Positions 52,688-61,751 of a stretch of DNA of 64,000 bases are shown one piece after another (within the stretch, counting starts at the first letter, position 1; every line of letters begins with the position of its first letter). The stretch comes from CAVOHU01 sp963843385 (GTDB lineage: Bacteria; Acidobacteriota; Vicinamibacteria; Vicinamibacterales; JAKQTR01): contig CAWJJY010000004.1 in the NCBI GenBank assembly GCA_963843385.1, positions 372,001 through 436,000 on the forward strand. Direction: 5' to 3'. Below the pieces are notes generated by a model, which saw only the letters and a program-made list of their open reading frames with translations, had not been told where the DNA came from and made no database searches. Both the position numbers and the translations under genes were made by a program.

Positions 52688-55021
52688 TCAGGCGCGATCA
52701 GCCGGTGGAATTCCCGCCGGCACTGCATCCTGACCCGGCCAGATCACGGCACGATCCGGAACGCGACGAACTGTCGTGCCGTGTTGCCCCCGCATTGCGC
52801 CACGACCTCCACCAGATAATCGGCCTCGGGCCAGCGGGGCGAGCGTCAACTCTGCCCGGGCGACCGGCTTCCTGATCCGCGCATGCACTCGACTACGACC
52901 CACGCCTGCGACGCATGAGTCACGGCACGATCCGGAACGCGACGAACTGTCGTGCCGTGTTGCCCCGCATTGCGCCACGACCTCCACGAGATAATCGGCC
53001 TGGGCCAGCGGGGCGAGCGTCACCTCTGCCCGGGCGATCTGCAGGCCGGCGTCTTCGGCCAGGCTGCCGCTGGCAGGAACGGCAAGCGGGCGCCCGTTCC
53101 GATCGAGCAGCCGCGCGGTCACCGACTCGCACCGTCGGTCCAGCGGGACGTCCACGCGCAGGCGTTCCGCCTTGCGAAAGCGGGAGTCTGCCGTCGGGTG
53201 GATGCCGGCACCGGTGAACGGCCCCCGCCGGAACAGCATGGGCGTCGCGTCGAGTACTGTCGTACCTGACGGCGTCTCGGGTACCTGCACGCGAGCGGTT
53301 TCGATCGCCGGGTCCGCGGGTCCCTGCTTCCCCCTGACCACCACCCGTACCACGTACTCGCCGGCACCGACCGGCGCATCGAGCAACCGCACCAGGAATC
53401 GCGACGGCGGTGCGGCCATGGATGTCACCGCAGAGGTCACATCCTGCCCGCTCGCGGTCGTCACCGTGATCGTCGCCTCGGCGCCGGCGCTCCACGCCGC
53501 CTGCCGGCCCGCGGCCAGATCGAAGTCGCCGGTGACCCACAGGACGGCTCGGCGCGGCTGTCCCGCTTGCGAAGGCTCCGTGCCGGCCGGCTGCGACCGC
53601 GGATCCCAGGCGAATCCTGCAGCCATATGGAGCGGGCGATCGGGTCTCACCAGAGCCAGAAGGCCGAGCGCCCGTTTTCGCAGTTCGAGCTCCGGATCGC
53701 GCGGTGGGCTGGCCGCCGCAGCGACCGTTTTCAACTCCCCTTCGGTCATCGCGCGGTAGCCCGGCCGCGCCCGCACGGCCACTCCGGGCCGCTTGACGCG
53801 CACGGAGATTCTCCGGTACCTGCCATCGGCCTTCGGATTGGTCGAGTAGTAGCCGAGGAGGTAGTACGAGGAGAGATCGTCGGCGATGCGCTTGAGGCCC
53901 GGCGTGAAGTCGTTGCTGTTGACCACCGCCATTCCATCCGTCGCGGTGGCCAGCGTGATCAGGGAGCCCGATCGCCGGTTCATCAGCGACTCGGTGGACA
54001 ACCCCCGGATGTCGATCGGATAGAACGTGACGTTTGCACGGTTGGCCGCCTCCAGCATCGCCTGGAAATCGCGTTCGTTGTCGAGCCGTGCCAGGAACAC
54101 CCGGTCCTTCTCGCACTCGGAGTACTCGACGTTGCCCTCGCGCTGTCGGCCCACACCCGGCCGCAGGCCGCCGATGTCAATCGGCGGAAGGGCGGGCACC
54201 CGATCGCGGATCGGCTCCGACAGGCTGGCGTCAGGCCTGAACAGCGTCCATCCTTCGCTGACAAGGAGGACGGCCGTTCGCCCCTCGCGCAGATTCTCCA
54301 GCAGCACCATGAGGTCCCGGAGCACGGTGAGCACGAACAGCTCACGGCGGCGTGCGATCATCTTGGGGGCATACGGGAGAGGAGCGGGATAGCAGACCGT
54401 GTACTTGCGTTCCGTATCATCCATCTCGCCTTCCATGAACCGCTCCTGCCACCGTGCACCCGAGCGCAGGAAGTCCTCGAAAGACGATGGCCGGCGCGTG
54501 AACGTCAGGTCGCGGAGCGATTGCTCGGGTGTGATGACGCCGACCAGATCGTCGGCGCCGATGAGCCGCTCCAGGAACCCGGCGAGCGCGCGCCCGACCG
54601 TCCGGGGATCGTAGATCGCACCCCCTCTGCCCCCGTACCCGAGCGTGTGCAGCGTGTCGAAGAACAGCACGAACAGGCGGTTGCGCGGGTCCCCGGCGGC
54701 CTCGAGCGATGCCGCGATCGACGAGGGCTCGGAGCGTTCCGCTTCGGCGCCGGCCGCGCGCACCACGACATGCTCGAAGGCCTCGATGCGCTGCGGCACG
54801 CCGTCTTCGAGGACTTCGAGCTCGTCCTGCTTCAAGTCCGGGACGATGCGGCCATTCGACGTCGGGTAGACGTCGACCCTGACGTAAGCGACGCCGGCGC
54901 GAAATCTCGGCTGCTGCTGGCCCTCGCCTGCCTTCTGGCGGGCGGCCGGTCCGCTCGGGGCGAGGGCCGCCGCCACGCACAGCGAGAGAAGAGAAGCCAC
55001 GAGGAATCGCGTGGATTTCAT
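52688..55021 (-). CDS. Secreted VWFA-related protein of Acidobacterial type; C-terminus disrupted
   Basis: 777 residues as read from ATG 55021, with signal peptide (about 1-25). The VAYVRVDVYPTSNGRIVPDL start, DELEVLEDGVPQRIEAFEHV and LFVLFFDTLHT strands belong to the VWFA-related domain common in Acidobacteria; beta-sandwich regions follow. Near the end the frame is probably disturbed: at 52963-52966 a run of four C, against five in the downstream repeat copy, removes one base. With five, the protein would end naturally as ARQFVAFRIVP at 52920. The given reading instead runs on through a partly duplicated segment. Function unknown; probably a cell-surface adhesion or binding protein. Confidence 0.8.
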   Translation of the reverse strand: MKSTRFLVASLLSLCVAAALAPSGPAARQKAGEGQQQPRFRAGVAYVRVDVYPTSNGRIVPDLKQDELEVLEDGVPQRIEAFEHVVVRAAGAEAERSEPSSIAASLEAAGDPRNRLFVLFFDTLHTLGYGGRGGAIYDPRTVGRALAGFLERLIGADDLVGVITPEQSLRDLTFTRRPSSFEDFLRSGARWQERFMEGEMDDTERKYTVCYPAPLPYAPKMIARRRELFVLTVLRDLMVLLENLREGRTAVLLVSEGWTLFRPDASLSEPIRDRVPALPPIDIGGLRPGVGRQREGNVEYSECEKDRVFLARLDNERDFQAMLEAANRANVTFYPIDIRGLSTESLMNRRSGSLITLATATDGMAVVNSNDFTPGLKRIADDLSSYYLLGYYSTNPKADGRYRRISVRVKRPGVAVRARPGYRAMTEGELKTVAAAASPPRDPELELRKRALGLLALVRPDRPLHMAAGFAWDPRSQPAGTEPSQAGQPRRAVLWVTGDFDLAAGRQAAWSAGAEATITVTTASGQDVTSAVTSMAAPPSRFLVRLLDAPVGAGEYVVRVVVRGKQGPADPAIETARVQVPETPSGTTVLDATPMLFRRGPFTGAGIHPTADSRFRKAERLRVDVPLDRRCESVTARLLDRNGRPLAVPASGSLAEDAGLQIARAEVTLAPLAQADYLVEVVAQCGATRHDSSSRSGSCRDSCVAGVGRSRVHARIRKPVARAELTLAPLARGRLSGGGRGAMRGQHGTTVRRVPDRAVIWPGQDAVPAGIPPADRA
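52744..53036. repeat. Imperfect direct repeat (about 120 bases, offset 176) at the VWFA gene end
   Basis: 52744-52864 and 52920-53036 are nearly identical, separated by about 55 unrelated bases. They differ by single-base indels in G/C runs (CCCCC against CCCC; CTCGGGCC against CTGGGCC) and a few substitutions. The right copy belongs to the gene; the left is a spare downstream copy. Confidence 0.85.
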
Positions 55022-55520
55022 CGTGTGACGCCGCCGGGACGCTGAGACGGGGCGATTGCGTTGAGCGAACGACGGGGGAATCATACGCCGTGGCCGCCCG
55101 GCGTCAAACGGCTCGCTGTCGTCGGGGTGGGCCAGGGCGCACTCTGTCATTTCGAGGTGCCCGCCGCCCTCAAACTCTCTCTTGACTCCGCGAGCCGCTC
55201 GGCCTAAACGGCTCGCTGTCGTCGGGGTGGGCCAGGGCGCACTCTGGTCATTTCGAGGTGCCCGCCGCCCTCAAACTCTCTCTTGACTCCGCGAGCCGCC
55301 TGGGCCTAGTGTCCCGTATCAGCGGTTCGTCGCCGAAGCCCCGAGACGCGGCGCCTGGGCTTCCACCTCACCGCGGGTGGCAGGGCGCTGCGAACGGGAA
55401 CCCGCTCGGCATTGCTCCCTGTCAGCCGTCGCACGAGGGTGGTCCCGCTTGGTTGTCGACAATCTGCACTCAACCTGACAAGGGGATCGGTCAGGCGTCT
55501 CGCTGAAAGGAGCATCTGAT
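55022..55520. other. Intergenic region with a 100-base tandem repeat
   Basis: About 500 bases between the VWFA-related gene (minus) and the small lipoprotein gene (plus). It includes the tandem repeat at 55106-55307 and, directly after it, CTAGTGTCCCG, matching one end of the palindrome at 61147-61190. AGGAG precedes the next gene. No gene seen. Confidence 0.45.
55106..55307. repeat. Tandem repeat, two units of about 100 bases
   Basis: 55106-55205 and 55206-55307 are the same sequence apart from one extra G (TCTGTC against TCTGGTC) and a small change near the end (GCCGCTCGG against GCCGCCTGGG). Non-coding. Confidence 0.88.
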
Positions 55521-55904
55521 ATGACGACGTTGTGCCGCAGGGCACTCATCTTGGCGGGGGTGGCGGTGATGGTCGGGGCGGCGGCCTGTGGCAGCGCCAG
55601 CCCGACCGGTGATGTCGGAACGTTCCAGGTCGAGTTCTCGAATCTCTTCATCACCGTCCAGAACACCGCCGGCCTGGCGATGAACGACATCCATATCGAG
55701 ATTCACCCATCCGGACGCCCGAACATCTACTCGACGAGCGTCGAGCGCCTGGAGAACAGCGACAAACGCGACATCTCGCTCAGCAGCTTCAAGGATCGCG
55801 AGGGCGCCGCGTACAACATGCTGCAATCCAAGCCGAAGAGCGTCGTGATCACCGCGAAGGACCTGAACAGCCGGACCATCAAGGTCGAGATTCCGTGGAA
55901 ATAG
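55521..55904 (+). CDS. Small lipoprotein of unknown function
   Basis: 127 residues. Signal peptide with a lipobox (VGAAAC, Cys23), so it is probably lipid-anchored in the cell envelope. The mature part is a small beta-rich domain with no recognised family (FQVEFSNLFITVQNTAGLA, then VVITAKDLNSRTIKVEIPWK at the end). AGGAG stands about eight bases before the ATG. No functional link to neighbours is visible. Confidence 0.8.
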   Translation: MTTLCRRALILAGVAVMVGAAACGSASPTGDVGTFQVEFSNLFITVQNTAGLAMNDIHIEIHPSGRPNIYSTSVERLENSDKRDISLSSFKDREGAAYNMLQSKPKSVVITAKDLNSRTIKVEIPWK

Positions 55905-55951
55905 CATCCGATCCGGCGCGCGGTTGAGCTCGGGTACGCGCCGGGAACGGA

Positions 55952-55975
55952 GCACGTGGGCTTCAGCCCGCGTGC
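55952..55975. repeat. REP-like hairpin
   Basis: GCACGTGGGC-TTCA-GCCCGCGTGC forms a 10-bp stem with one G-T pair. It lies 50 bases after the lipoprotein gene and may act as terminator. A relative occurs at 61786-61808. Confidence 0.55.
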
Positions 55976-56043
55976 CCGGGGCAGGCTTCCCCGACCGGAG
56001 TAAGCCCCGGGACTAGAGGTCGAGTCGCGACAGGGGAGCGCAC

Positions 56044-57345
56044 ATGACAAGTCACGAAACGGGTACGGTGACAGCGTCGGGGCCGGATAAGTTTCCATTC
56101 CGGATCTGGGCCATCTCGCTGGCCGGCTGGATGTTCGATTTCTACGACCTGGTGCTGTTCTCGTTCCTGCTGACTCCGATTGGCCGCGACCTCAACCTGC
56201 CAACTTCCGACCTGGCTATCCTGCTCGGCGTAGCGCTCGGCGCGTCGGGCCTGGGCGGCATCCTCTTCGGCTACCTCGCCGACCTCTACGGCCGCCGCAC
56301 GATCATGACGTGGACGATCCTGGTGTACTCGATCGGGACCGCGCTGACGGCCTGTTCGGTGGGGTTCTGGACCGTGCTCGGCTTCCGCCTGCTCACCGGC
56401 CTCGGCGTCGGCGGCGAGTGGGCGGTGGGCCACGCGCTGCTCGCCGAGAGTTCGCCCGCCCGCATGCGAGGTCGGGCCTCCGCGGCGCTACAGGCGGGGG
56501 AACCGATGGGCGTCGGGCTCGCGGCTGTTGTCGGGTTCATGGTCGCGCCGGTGATCGGATGGCGGTTGGTCATGCTGCTCTCGGCGGCAACCGTCCTGCT
56601 CGCCTATATCGCCCGCCGCCACCTGCCCGAGTCGGCGCTCTGGACTGAGCAGAAGGAAGATTCCCTCTCGCCCGTCGCCGCGTTGCGCCTGATGTGGCAG
56701 CGCGGCCTGGTGTCGGTCGCGCTTCGCGGGTTCCTGCTCGGGGTCTTCAAGCTTGGCACCTATTGGACCTGTTACACGTGGCTGCCGAAGTTCCTCCAGG
56801 AGGAATTCCATCAGCCCATCGGGCGTTCGACGCTCTGGATGCTGACGGCGCAGTTCGGCCAGTTCCTCGGCATGCTGAGCTTCGGCATGCTCGCGGATCG
56901 CTACGGCCGCCGCGTGCTGTTCACCGGGTATTCCCTGCTGACCGCTGCGGCACTCTATCCGCTGGCGTTCCACTGGCAGTATCTCATCACGCAGCCCGTG
57001 CTCTTCTGGGGAGACCTGTTCTGCCTGGGCCTGGGCTCCGGGTGCACGGCAGGATTCGGCGCATTGCTGGCCGAACTGTTCCCGACCGACATCCGCAACT
57101 TCTCGATGGGCGCGGTCTACAACACGGCGCGCGCCGTGCAATTCTTCGCGCCGATCGTCGTCAGCCAGTTCGTCCTGGCGTATGGATTGAGTGGCGGATT
57201 GAGCGTGCCCCTGGTGCTGGCGATGGCCACCGCCACGTGGGTCTGGACGCTGCCGGAGACCCGGCTGCGCGACCTGAAGGCTATCCCGACGGTGGCGGCC
57301 CCGCAGGCTGCGATGAGCCCGGCCGCTCCGACGAGGGAACGATGA
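56044..57345 (+). CDS. MFS transporter, sugar/aromatic-acid:H+ symporter type
   Basis: 433 residues, 12 membrane helices. Motif A occurs in both halves (GYLADLYGRR and GMLADRYGRR), and FRLLTGLGVGGEWAVGHALLAE matches the metabolite:H+ symporter group (NanT/PcaK-like). A charged cytoplasmic loop divides the two six-helix halves. The substrate, probably an organic or sugar acid, is unknown. No catabolic genes nearby. The gene is followed by a repeat tract. Confidence 0.9.
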   Translation: MTSHETGTVTASGPDKFPFRIWAISLAGWMFDFYDLVLFSFLLTPIGRDLNLPTSDLAILLGVALGASGLGGILFGYLADLYGRRTIMTWTILVYSIGTALTACSVGFWTVLGFRLLTGLGVGGEWAVGHALLAESSPARMRGRASAALQAGEPMGVGLAAVVGFMVAPVIGWRLVMLLSAATVLLAYIARRHLPESALWTEQKEDSLSPVAALRLMWQRGLVSVALRGFLLGVFKLGTYWTCYTWLPKFLQEEFHQPIGRSTLWMLTAQFGQFLGMLSFGMLADRYGRRVLFTGYSLLTAAALYPLAFHWQYLITQPVLFWGDLFCLGLGSGCTAGFGALLAELFPTDIRNFSMGAVYNTARAVQFFAPIVVSQFVLAYGLSGGLSVPLVLAMATATWVWTLPETRLRDLKAIPTVAAPQAAMSPAAPTRER

Positions 57346-57698
57346 TTCAGCGGCTGGCGGCTGGCGACTGGCGGCCGGCGGCTGGCGACTGGCGACAGCT
57401 TTGGCGGCGAGCAACTCGGTCGCCGAGCGCGTCCCTTGAGCCGAGCCGATGGCGGCCGTCTGCAAAGAGCATCGCAAGGGCCGAAATCCGCGATGGGTTG
57501 GGGACCCGTCGCCTCCGCCGACAGAACCCTGAAGATGCTCTTTGCCGGCGAGCGCGAGCGGGACCGCGACGCGACCGAGTGGCTCACCGCCGGCTGGCGG
57601 CCTTTCGACTCGCGATGCTCACTCCGGGCAGGCTGGCGGCTGGAGGTCTGATAGGTTAGACCTCCAGCTTCCCGCCCGACTATTTCATCAACGCATCA
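57346..57698. repeat. Repeat-rich region with short copy of the structured element
   Basis: 353 bases. GGCTGG tract at 57350-57392, the short copy of the dispersed element (57405-57592) with 12-base arms GCAAAGAGCATC (57462-57473) and GATGCTCTTTGC (57534-57545), then CTTTCGACTCGCGATGCTCA (about 57601-57620), which recurs in nearly the same form at about 60399-60419. No gene is supported. Confidence 0.65.
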
Positions 57699-58610
57699 CT
57701 ATTTCGCTGCGGCCGCCAGCGTCGCCGTCGTCCAGATCTTGAGGGGCTTGAGGGGCTGCAGCCGCTCGCCGCCGCGACCGCGCTCCCCTCCGCCGTCAAC
57801 TCCGCCGCGCCGGCCGCCACCCATCCCGCCTCCGAAGCCGCCGCGCCCGCCGATTCGACCGCCGCCGCCACCTCCGCCCACTCCGCCGCGCGATCCCTCC
57901 CCGCGCCCGCCCTGCCGCAGCGCCTCGGGTTTGGGCGTCTCGAGCCCGAACCCGACAATCCGGCCCGCGGCTGTCTCGATCGCGTACTCATGCGCCGCGG
58001 AGTGCGCAAGCGGGATCTTGAATTCGTAGGTCAGCATGCCTTCGTGAACGCCACGGCTGATCTCGATGCCGGGTCCCGCGGCCAGCTCGAGGCGCCGGCG
58101 ATCATCCTTCCCGGGACCGACCAGCTCGAACCACGTGATCGGCTGGTTGAATCGTTCGAGGGCCGTTTCGGCATCCGGTCGCCCCTGCCCGGATTCGCCT
58201 TCCTGCCCGCGCTGGCGCATGCCGCCGCCACCTCCGCCGAAGCCTGCACCTGGCACGACGATGCCGAAGTCCTGCTTCTTCTTGCCGCCGGGGTCTACCC
58301 ACAGGGTGAGACCGCCGGCAAGAAGCTGCAGGCGCCGGCGGGGTTCGCTGGTGGCCACCATGGCGTACAGGAACTCCCCGTCGTTCAGGAGGCCGACCGA
58401 CAGCTGATCGTCCTGGAGGTAGGTCGTGTTGGCCTGCCACTCATCGTTGACGCCGTCGATCTTCACGTCGCGATCGCGCCAGGCGCTTTTCAGCAGCGGC
58501 GGCGCCGCCGCCAGTCCGAGGGCCGTTGCGGCGACGATGGCCGAGAGGACCAGAGTCGCGAGCACCGCACGGCGTTGCCGAAGGGATCCACCATCGTTGC
58601 CGGAAATCAT
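57699..58610 (-). CDS. Secreted CBM9/DOMON-like protein with Gly-rich tail
   Basis: 303 residues from ATG 58610 (AAGGAG eight bases upstream), signal peptide about 10-37. The segment VKIDGVNDEWQANTTYLQDD is typical of CBM9-like carbohydrate- or ligand-binding domains of outer-surface proteins. A Gly-rich stretch interrupts it at about 120-135, and another Gly/Arg-rich tract occupies about 235-280. It resembles secreted Acidobacterial proteins whose role is unknown. Confidence 0.72.
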   Translation of the reverse strand: MISGNDGGSLRQRRAVLATLVLSAIVAATALGLAAAPPLLKSAWRDRDVKIDGVNDEWQANTTYLQDDQLSVGLLNDGEFLYAMVATSEPRRRLQLLAGGLTLWVDPGGKKKQDFGIVVPGAGFGGGGGGMRQRGQEGESGQGRPDAETALERFNQPITWFELVGPGKDDRRRLELAAGPGIEISRGVHEGMLTYEFKIPLAHSAAHEYAIETAAGRIVGFGLETPKPEALRQGGRGEGSRGGVGGGGGGGRIGGRGGFGGGMGGGRRGGVDGGGERGRGGERLQPLKPLKIWTTATLAAAAK

Positions 58611-58840
58611 CGGGGCCACTCCTTGCCGATCGGACGGCGGCACCTGGTTCGATCCTCAGGCAGGCGTCCGCCGTCTCCTTCCTTTGAGTTTAGACGCTCT
58701 GGTCTGGGCAAATTGGCGGCAAGGCTGTGACATTTCTGTGACGGGAATCGCAGTATGATCCCGGTCGGCTCCGTCGGTCGGGCGAAGCCAGGGCCGCTCA
58801 CCCGCGGCGCCCGAGGCCAGACACCGAGGAGGAAACGCCC

Positions 58841-60361
58841 GTGACGCTCATCGACATGTTCGTCCGGACCGCCAAGCAGCACGGCGCCAAGCTTGCGATT
58901 ATCGATCGCGCCACGGGCGTGCGGGTCACCTACAAGGCGGCCCTTCTGCGCGCGCTCATCCTGGCGAAGAAGATCGAGGCCTACGATTCGGGCTTCATCG
59001 GAGTCATGATCCCGAATTCGGCCGGCGCCGCGCTGACCGTTGTCGGCGCCGTCATGGCCGGACGGACGCCGGTCATGATCAACTACTCCACCGGCGCCGC
59101 GCAGAACTGCCGGAACGCGCAGAGCCGCCTCGGGTTCCGGACGATTATCACGTCGCGGGCGCTGCTCTCGAAGCTGAAGATTCCGGCGGTAGACGGCATG
59201 GTCTACATCGAGGACATCGCGGCTGATGTCTCGGGGCGCGCCAAGGTGGCGGCCCTTCTGAAATCGTCGCTTCCAGCCGATCGCATCTGCCGGTCCCTCC
59301 CTCGCGGCACGCCCGACGACATCGTCGTCATCCTCTTCACGAGCGGCAGCGAGCGCGATCCGAAGGCCGTTCCCCTGACGCACCGGAACCTGATCGCGAA
59401 CATCGAGAGCATCCGGGGCGCGCTGGATATCGGTCCGAAGGACACGATCATGGGGAACCTGCCGGTGTTCCACGTGTTCGGTCTCAACACGAACCTCTGG
59501 CTGCCGCTTGTGCTCGGCATGACACTGGTGACCTATCCGAGCCCGCTGGAATTCCGCGCCATCTGCACGGCGGCGCGCGAAGAGAAGGTGACGATGCTCG
59601 TGGGCACGCCGTCATTTCTGACGGGGTACCTCCAGAAATCCGAGCCGGGCGATTTCGGGAGCGTTCGCCTGCTGGTCACCGGCGCGGACAAGTGCCCGGA
59701 AGCGCTGCGCCGGGGCTTCTGGGAGAAGCATCAAATCGCCCTTCTGGAAGGCTACGGGACAACCGAGACCAGCCCGGTGATCTCGGTGAACGCGCCGGAT
59801 CGCAATCGGCCGGGCAGCGTGGGCCAGGTGCTGCCCAACCTGCAAGTCAGGATGGAGCACTACGAGACGGGCGAGGCGTGCAAGGTCGGGGAAATCGGAA
59901 AGATCCTCGTGAAAGGCGACAGCGTGATGACCGGGTACTTCGATGACTTCGAAGGCACCGCGCAGCGGATTCGGCATGGCTGGTACGACACCGGCGACAT
60001 GGGGTACATGGATCAGGACGGTTTCCTCTGGCACGTCGGCCGGCTGGCGCGGTTTCTCAAGGTGGGCGGCGAGATGGTGTCGCTCGTCAAGGTCGAGGAC
60101 GTGCTGGAGCGGGCGCTGCCGCCGGGAGTGATCTGTTCGGTCGTCGAGGTGCCCGATGCGTTCAAGGGCTCGAGGATCGTGGCCGTCGTGACCGAGGGAG
60201 TGGCCGAGAAGGAAGTGCTCAGGCAGATGGCCGGTGAGCTGCCCAACATCGCCCTGCCGCGTCAGTTTGTCGTCGTGCCCGAACTGCCGCGGAGGTCGAG
60301 CGGGAAGATCGACTTTCGCGCCCTCACCGAGACCGTACGGGAGATAGTGCAGAAATCCTAG
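58841..60361 (+). CDS. AMP-dependent acyl-ACP/acyl-CoA synthetase
   Basis: 506 residues from GTG 58841 (GAGGAGG upstream). The adenylating domain shows LFTSGSERDPKAVPLTHRNL, GNLPVFHVFGLN, LEGYGTTETSPVISVN and WYDTGDMGYMDQDGFL; the C-terminal domain has RSSGKIDF with the catalytic Lys. The TSGSERDPKAV form of the P-loop is that of the synthetase part of Aas (2-acyl-GPE acyltransferase/acyl-ACP synthetase). It would activate free fatty acids. No acyltransferase domain is attached and no partner gene is adjacent. Confidence 0.9.
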   Translation: MTLIDMFVRTAKQHGAKLAIIDRATGVRVTYKAALLRALILAKKIEAYDSGFIGVMIPNSAGAALTVVGAVMAGRTPVMINYSTGAAQNCRNAQSRLGFRTIITSRALLSKLKIPAVDGMVYIEDIAADVSGRAKVAALLKSSLPADRICRSLPRGTPDDIVVILFTSGSERDPKAVPLTHRNLIANIESIRGALDIGPKDTIMGNLPVFHVFGLNTNLWLPLVLGMTLVTYPSPLEFRAICTAAREEKVTMLVGTPSFLTGYLQKSEPGDFGSVRLLVTGADKCPEALRRGFWEKHQIALLEGYGTTETSPVISVNAPDRNRPGSVGQVLPNLQVRMEHYETGEACKVGEIGKILVKGDSVMTGYFDDFEGTAQRIRHGWYDTGDMGYMDQDGFLWHVGRLARFLKVGGEMVSLVKVEDVLERALPPGVICSVVEVPDAFKGSRIVAVVTEGVAEKEVLRQMAGELPNIALPRQFVVVPELPRRSSGKIDFRALTETVREIVQKS

Positions 60362-60686
60362 GGCTGGAGGCTGGCGGCTGGAGGCTGGCGACTGGACCCT
60401 TCGACTCGCGATGCTCGCTCAGGGCAAGCTGGCGGCGGGCGGCCGGAGGCTGGCAACTGGCGGCTGGAGGCGAGCAGAGAAGATCGAACTAGCCCCGAGC
60501 CTCAAGCCGCGAGCCTCAAGCCCCAAGCCCCACGCCCCCTCGTCCGCCTTCGAAGACGCCCTTGTCCACCCAAAATGACGCAGGCCGGCCACATCGTGGC
60601 ATCGTGGCCTGAACACCCACCAAAACTCCCGAAGATTGTGCCCCGTTGGACATGGCCTTGTAGTTGCAGTACCCTGCCAGGAATCC
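60362..60686. repeat. Intergenic repeat tract
   Basis: 325 bases. Degenerate GGCTGGAGGCTGGCGG tract (60362-60475), interrupted by CTTCGACTCGCGATGCTCGC, a near-copy of bases at 57601. Then an A/C-rich stretch with repeated CGAGCCTCAAGCC-like units (60495-60535). No gene seen. Confidence 0.5.
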
Positions 60687-61149
60687 ATGAATTTCGCTCA
60701 GAAAAGCTCGAAGACGGGTCCGGCCCGTCCGCAGAGGCGGTTGGTGCTGTCTCTGGCAATCGGTTCCGCGCTGGTGTGCGCCGCGCTCGCCGGCGGGCTG
60801 CGTCAAGGTCTCTCCCGCCACCGACACCGCAACCTCGCCGCTTGCCGTCGGGCCGACGGGTCCGACGCGGACGCTGTCGGATCCGATGGCGTATGTCCAG
60901 GACTTGAAGCCGGTCTTCGACTCGGACTGTGTCTTCTGCCACAGCCCGTCCCGGGCGTTCGGCAACTATTCGATGACCACCTACGCCGAGGTCATGCGGG
61001 ACGTGCAGCCCGGCAACGCGAACAGCCGGCTGGTTGCGCTGACGCAGCAGTCGGGAAGCATGTACAGATATTTCACGGGCGACCGGCAGACCAAGTCTGC
61101 GATGTTAAAGAAGTGGGTGGTCACCGACCGCGCGGCGGAAACGCGCTAG
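60687..61149 (+). pseudogene. Monoheme cytochrome c lipoprotein, frameshifted as given
   Basis: The N-terminus from ATG 60687 is a signal peptide (LSLAIGSALVCAALAG). The rest of the protein, with the heme motif CVFCH, lies in another frame (KVSPATDT to AYVQDLKPVFDSDCVFCHS, stop 61149). Removing one G from the GGCGGG at about 60791-60796 joins them and creates a perfect lipobox LAGGC. The corrected product would have about 154 residues, a lipid-anchored single-heme cytochrome. Either a one-base insertion or a sequence error. It begins the redox cluster TlpA-DUF4266-DUF3570-ApbE. Confidence 0.75.
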
Positions 61150-61190
61150 TGTCCGGGAATCGTGCCACGAATCACGATTTCGGGACACTA
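61147..61190. repeat. Large imperfect palindrome (terminator or REP-like)
   Basis: Arms of 18 bases starting TAGTGTCC and ending GGACACTA pair with two mismatches around an 8-base loop. It starts at the stop codon of the cytochrome lipoprotein. The end sequence TAGTGTCCCG also occurs at about 55306-55315, so it may be a dispersed repeat. It could reduce read-through into tlpA. Confidence 0.55.
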
Positions 61191-61222
61191 CCCGAACGGG
61201 CACGCTCAAGGAGATTTCACTG

Positions 61223-61744
61223 GTGCGCTACTCTCGCCTGCTGATTCTCGGGTCCCTCGCCGTGCTGGCGTTCGGGTCTGTCTCTGCCCAGAGCGTCGTC
61301 AAGCCCGGCGATCCCGTCCCGAGCCTGCGCCTGGCAGCCGGCGACGGGAAGACCGTTTCGCTGGCCGACTACAAGGGGAAGGTCGTCCTGATCGACTTCT
61401 GGGCAAGCTGGTGCGGTCCATGTCGATCGGCCTTCCCGGCCATCAACGGCCTCTACGAGGAGCTGCGCGATCGCGGCTTCGAGGCGGTGGCCGTCAACCT
61501 GGACGAGAAGCGGCAGGATGCCGATCGGTTCCTCGCTGACCGGCCGCACACGCTCACGGTGCTCTTCGACCCCAACGGAGGAAGCGCCACGGCCTTCGGG
61601 CTGGGCGGCATGCCTTCGTCATTCGTGGTGGACAGGGAGGGCCGGGTCAGATTCGCTCACACGGGGTACACGCCGGCCACGCTCGAGGACTACCGCCGCG
61701 AGGTCCTCTCGCTGCTGCGGGAATCCGAGCCGGCCGGCCGATGA
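61223..61744 (+). CDS. TlpA/ResA-type thioredoxin-like protein, exported
   Basis: 173 residues from GTG 61223, signal peptide 1-22. Thioredoxin fold with the redox pair WCGPC (Cys64, Cys67) and the cis-Pro loop GLGGMPSSFVVDREGR. It reduces disulfides outside the cytoplasm, for instance in apocytochromes. It precedes the DUF4266-DUF3570-ApbE genes, the usual company of these proteins. Confidence 0.93.
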   Translation: MRYSRLLILGSLAVLAFGSVSAQSVVKPGDPVPSLRLAAGDGKTVSLADYKGKVVLIDFWASWCGPCRSAFPAINGLYEELRDRGFEAVAVNLDEKRQDADRFLADRPHTLTVLFDPNGGSATAFGLGGMPSSFVVDREGRVRFAHTGYTPATLEDYRREVLSLLRESEPAGR

Positions 61745-61751
61745 ACAAGGC

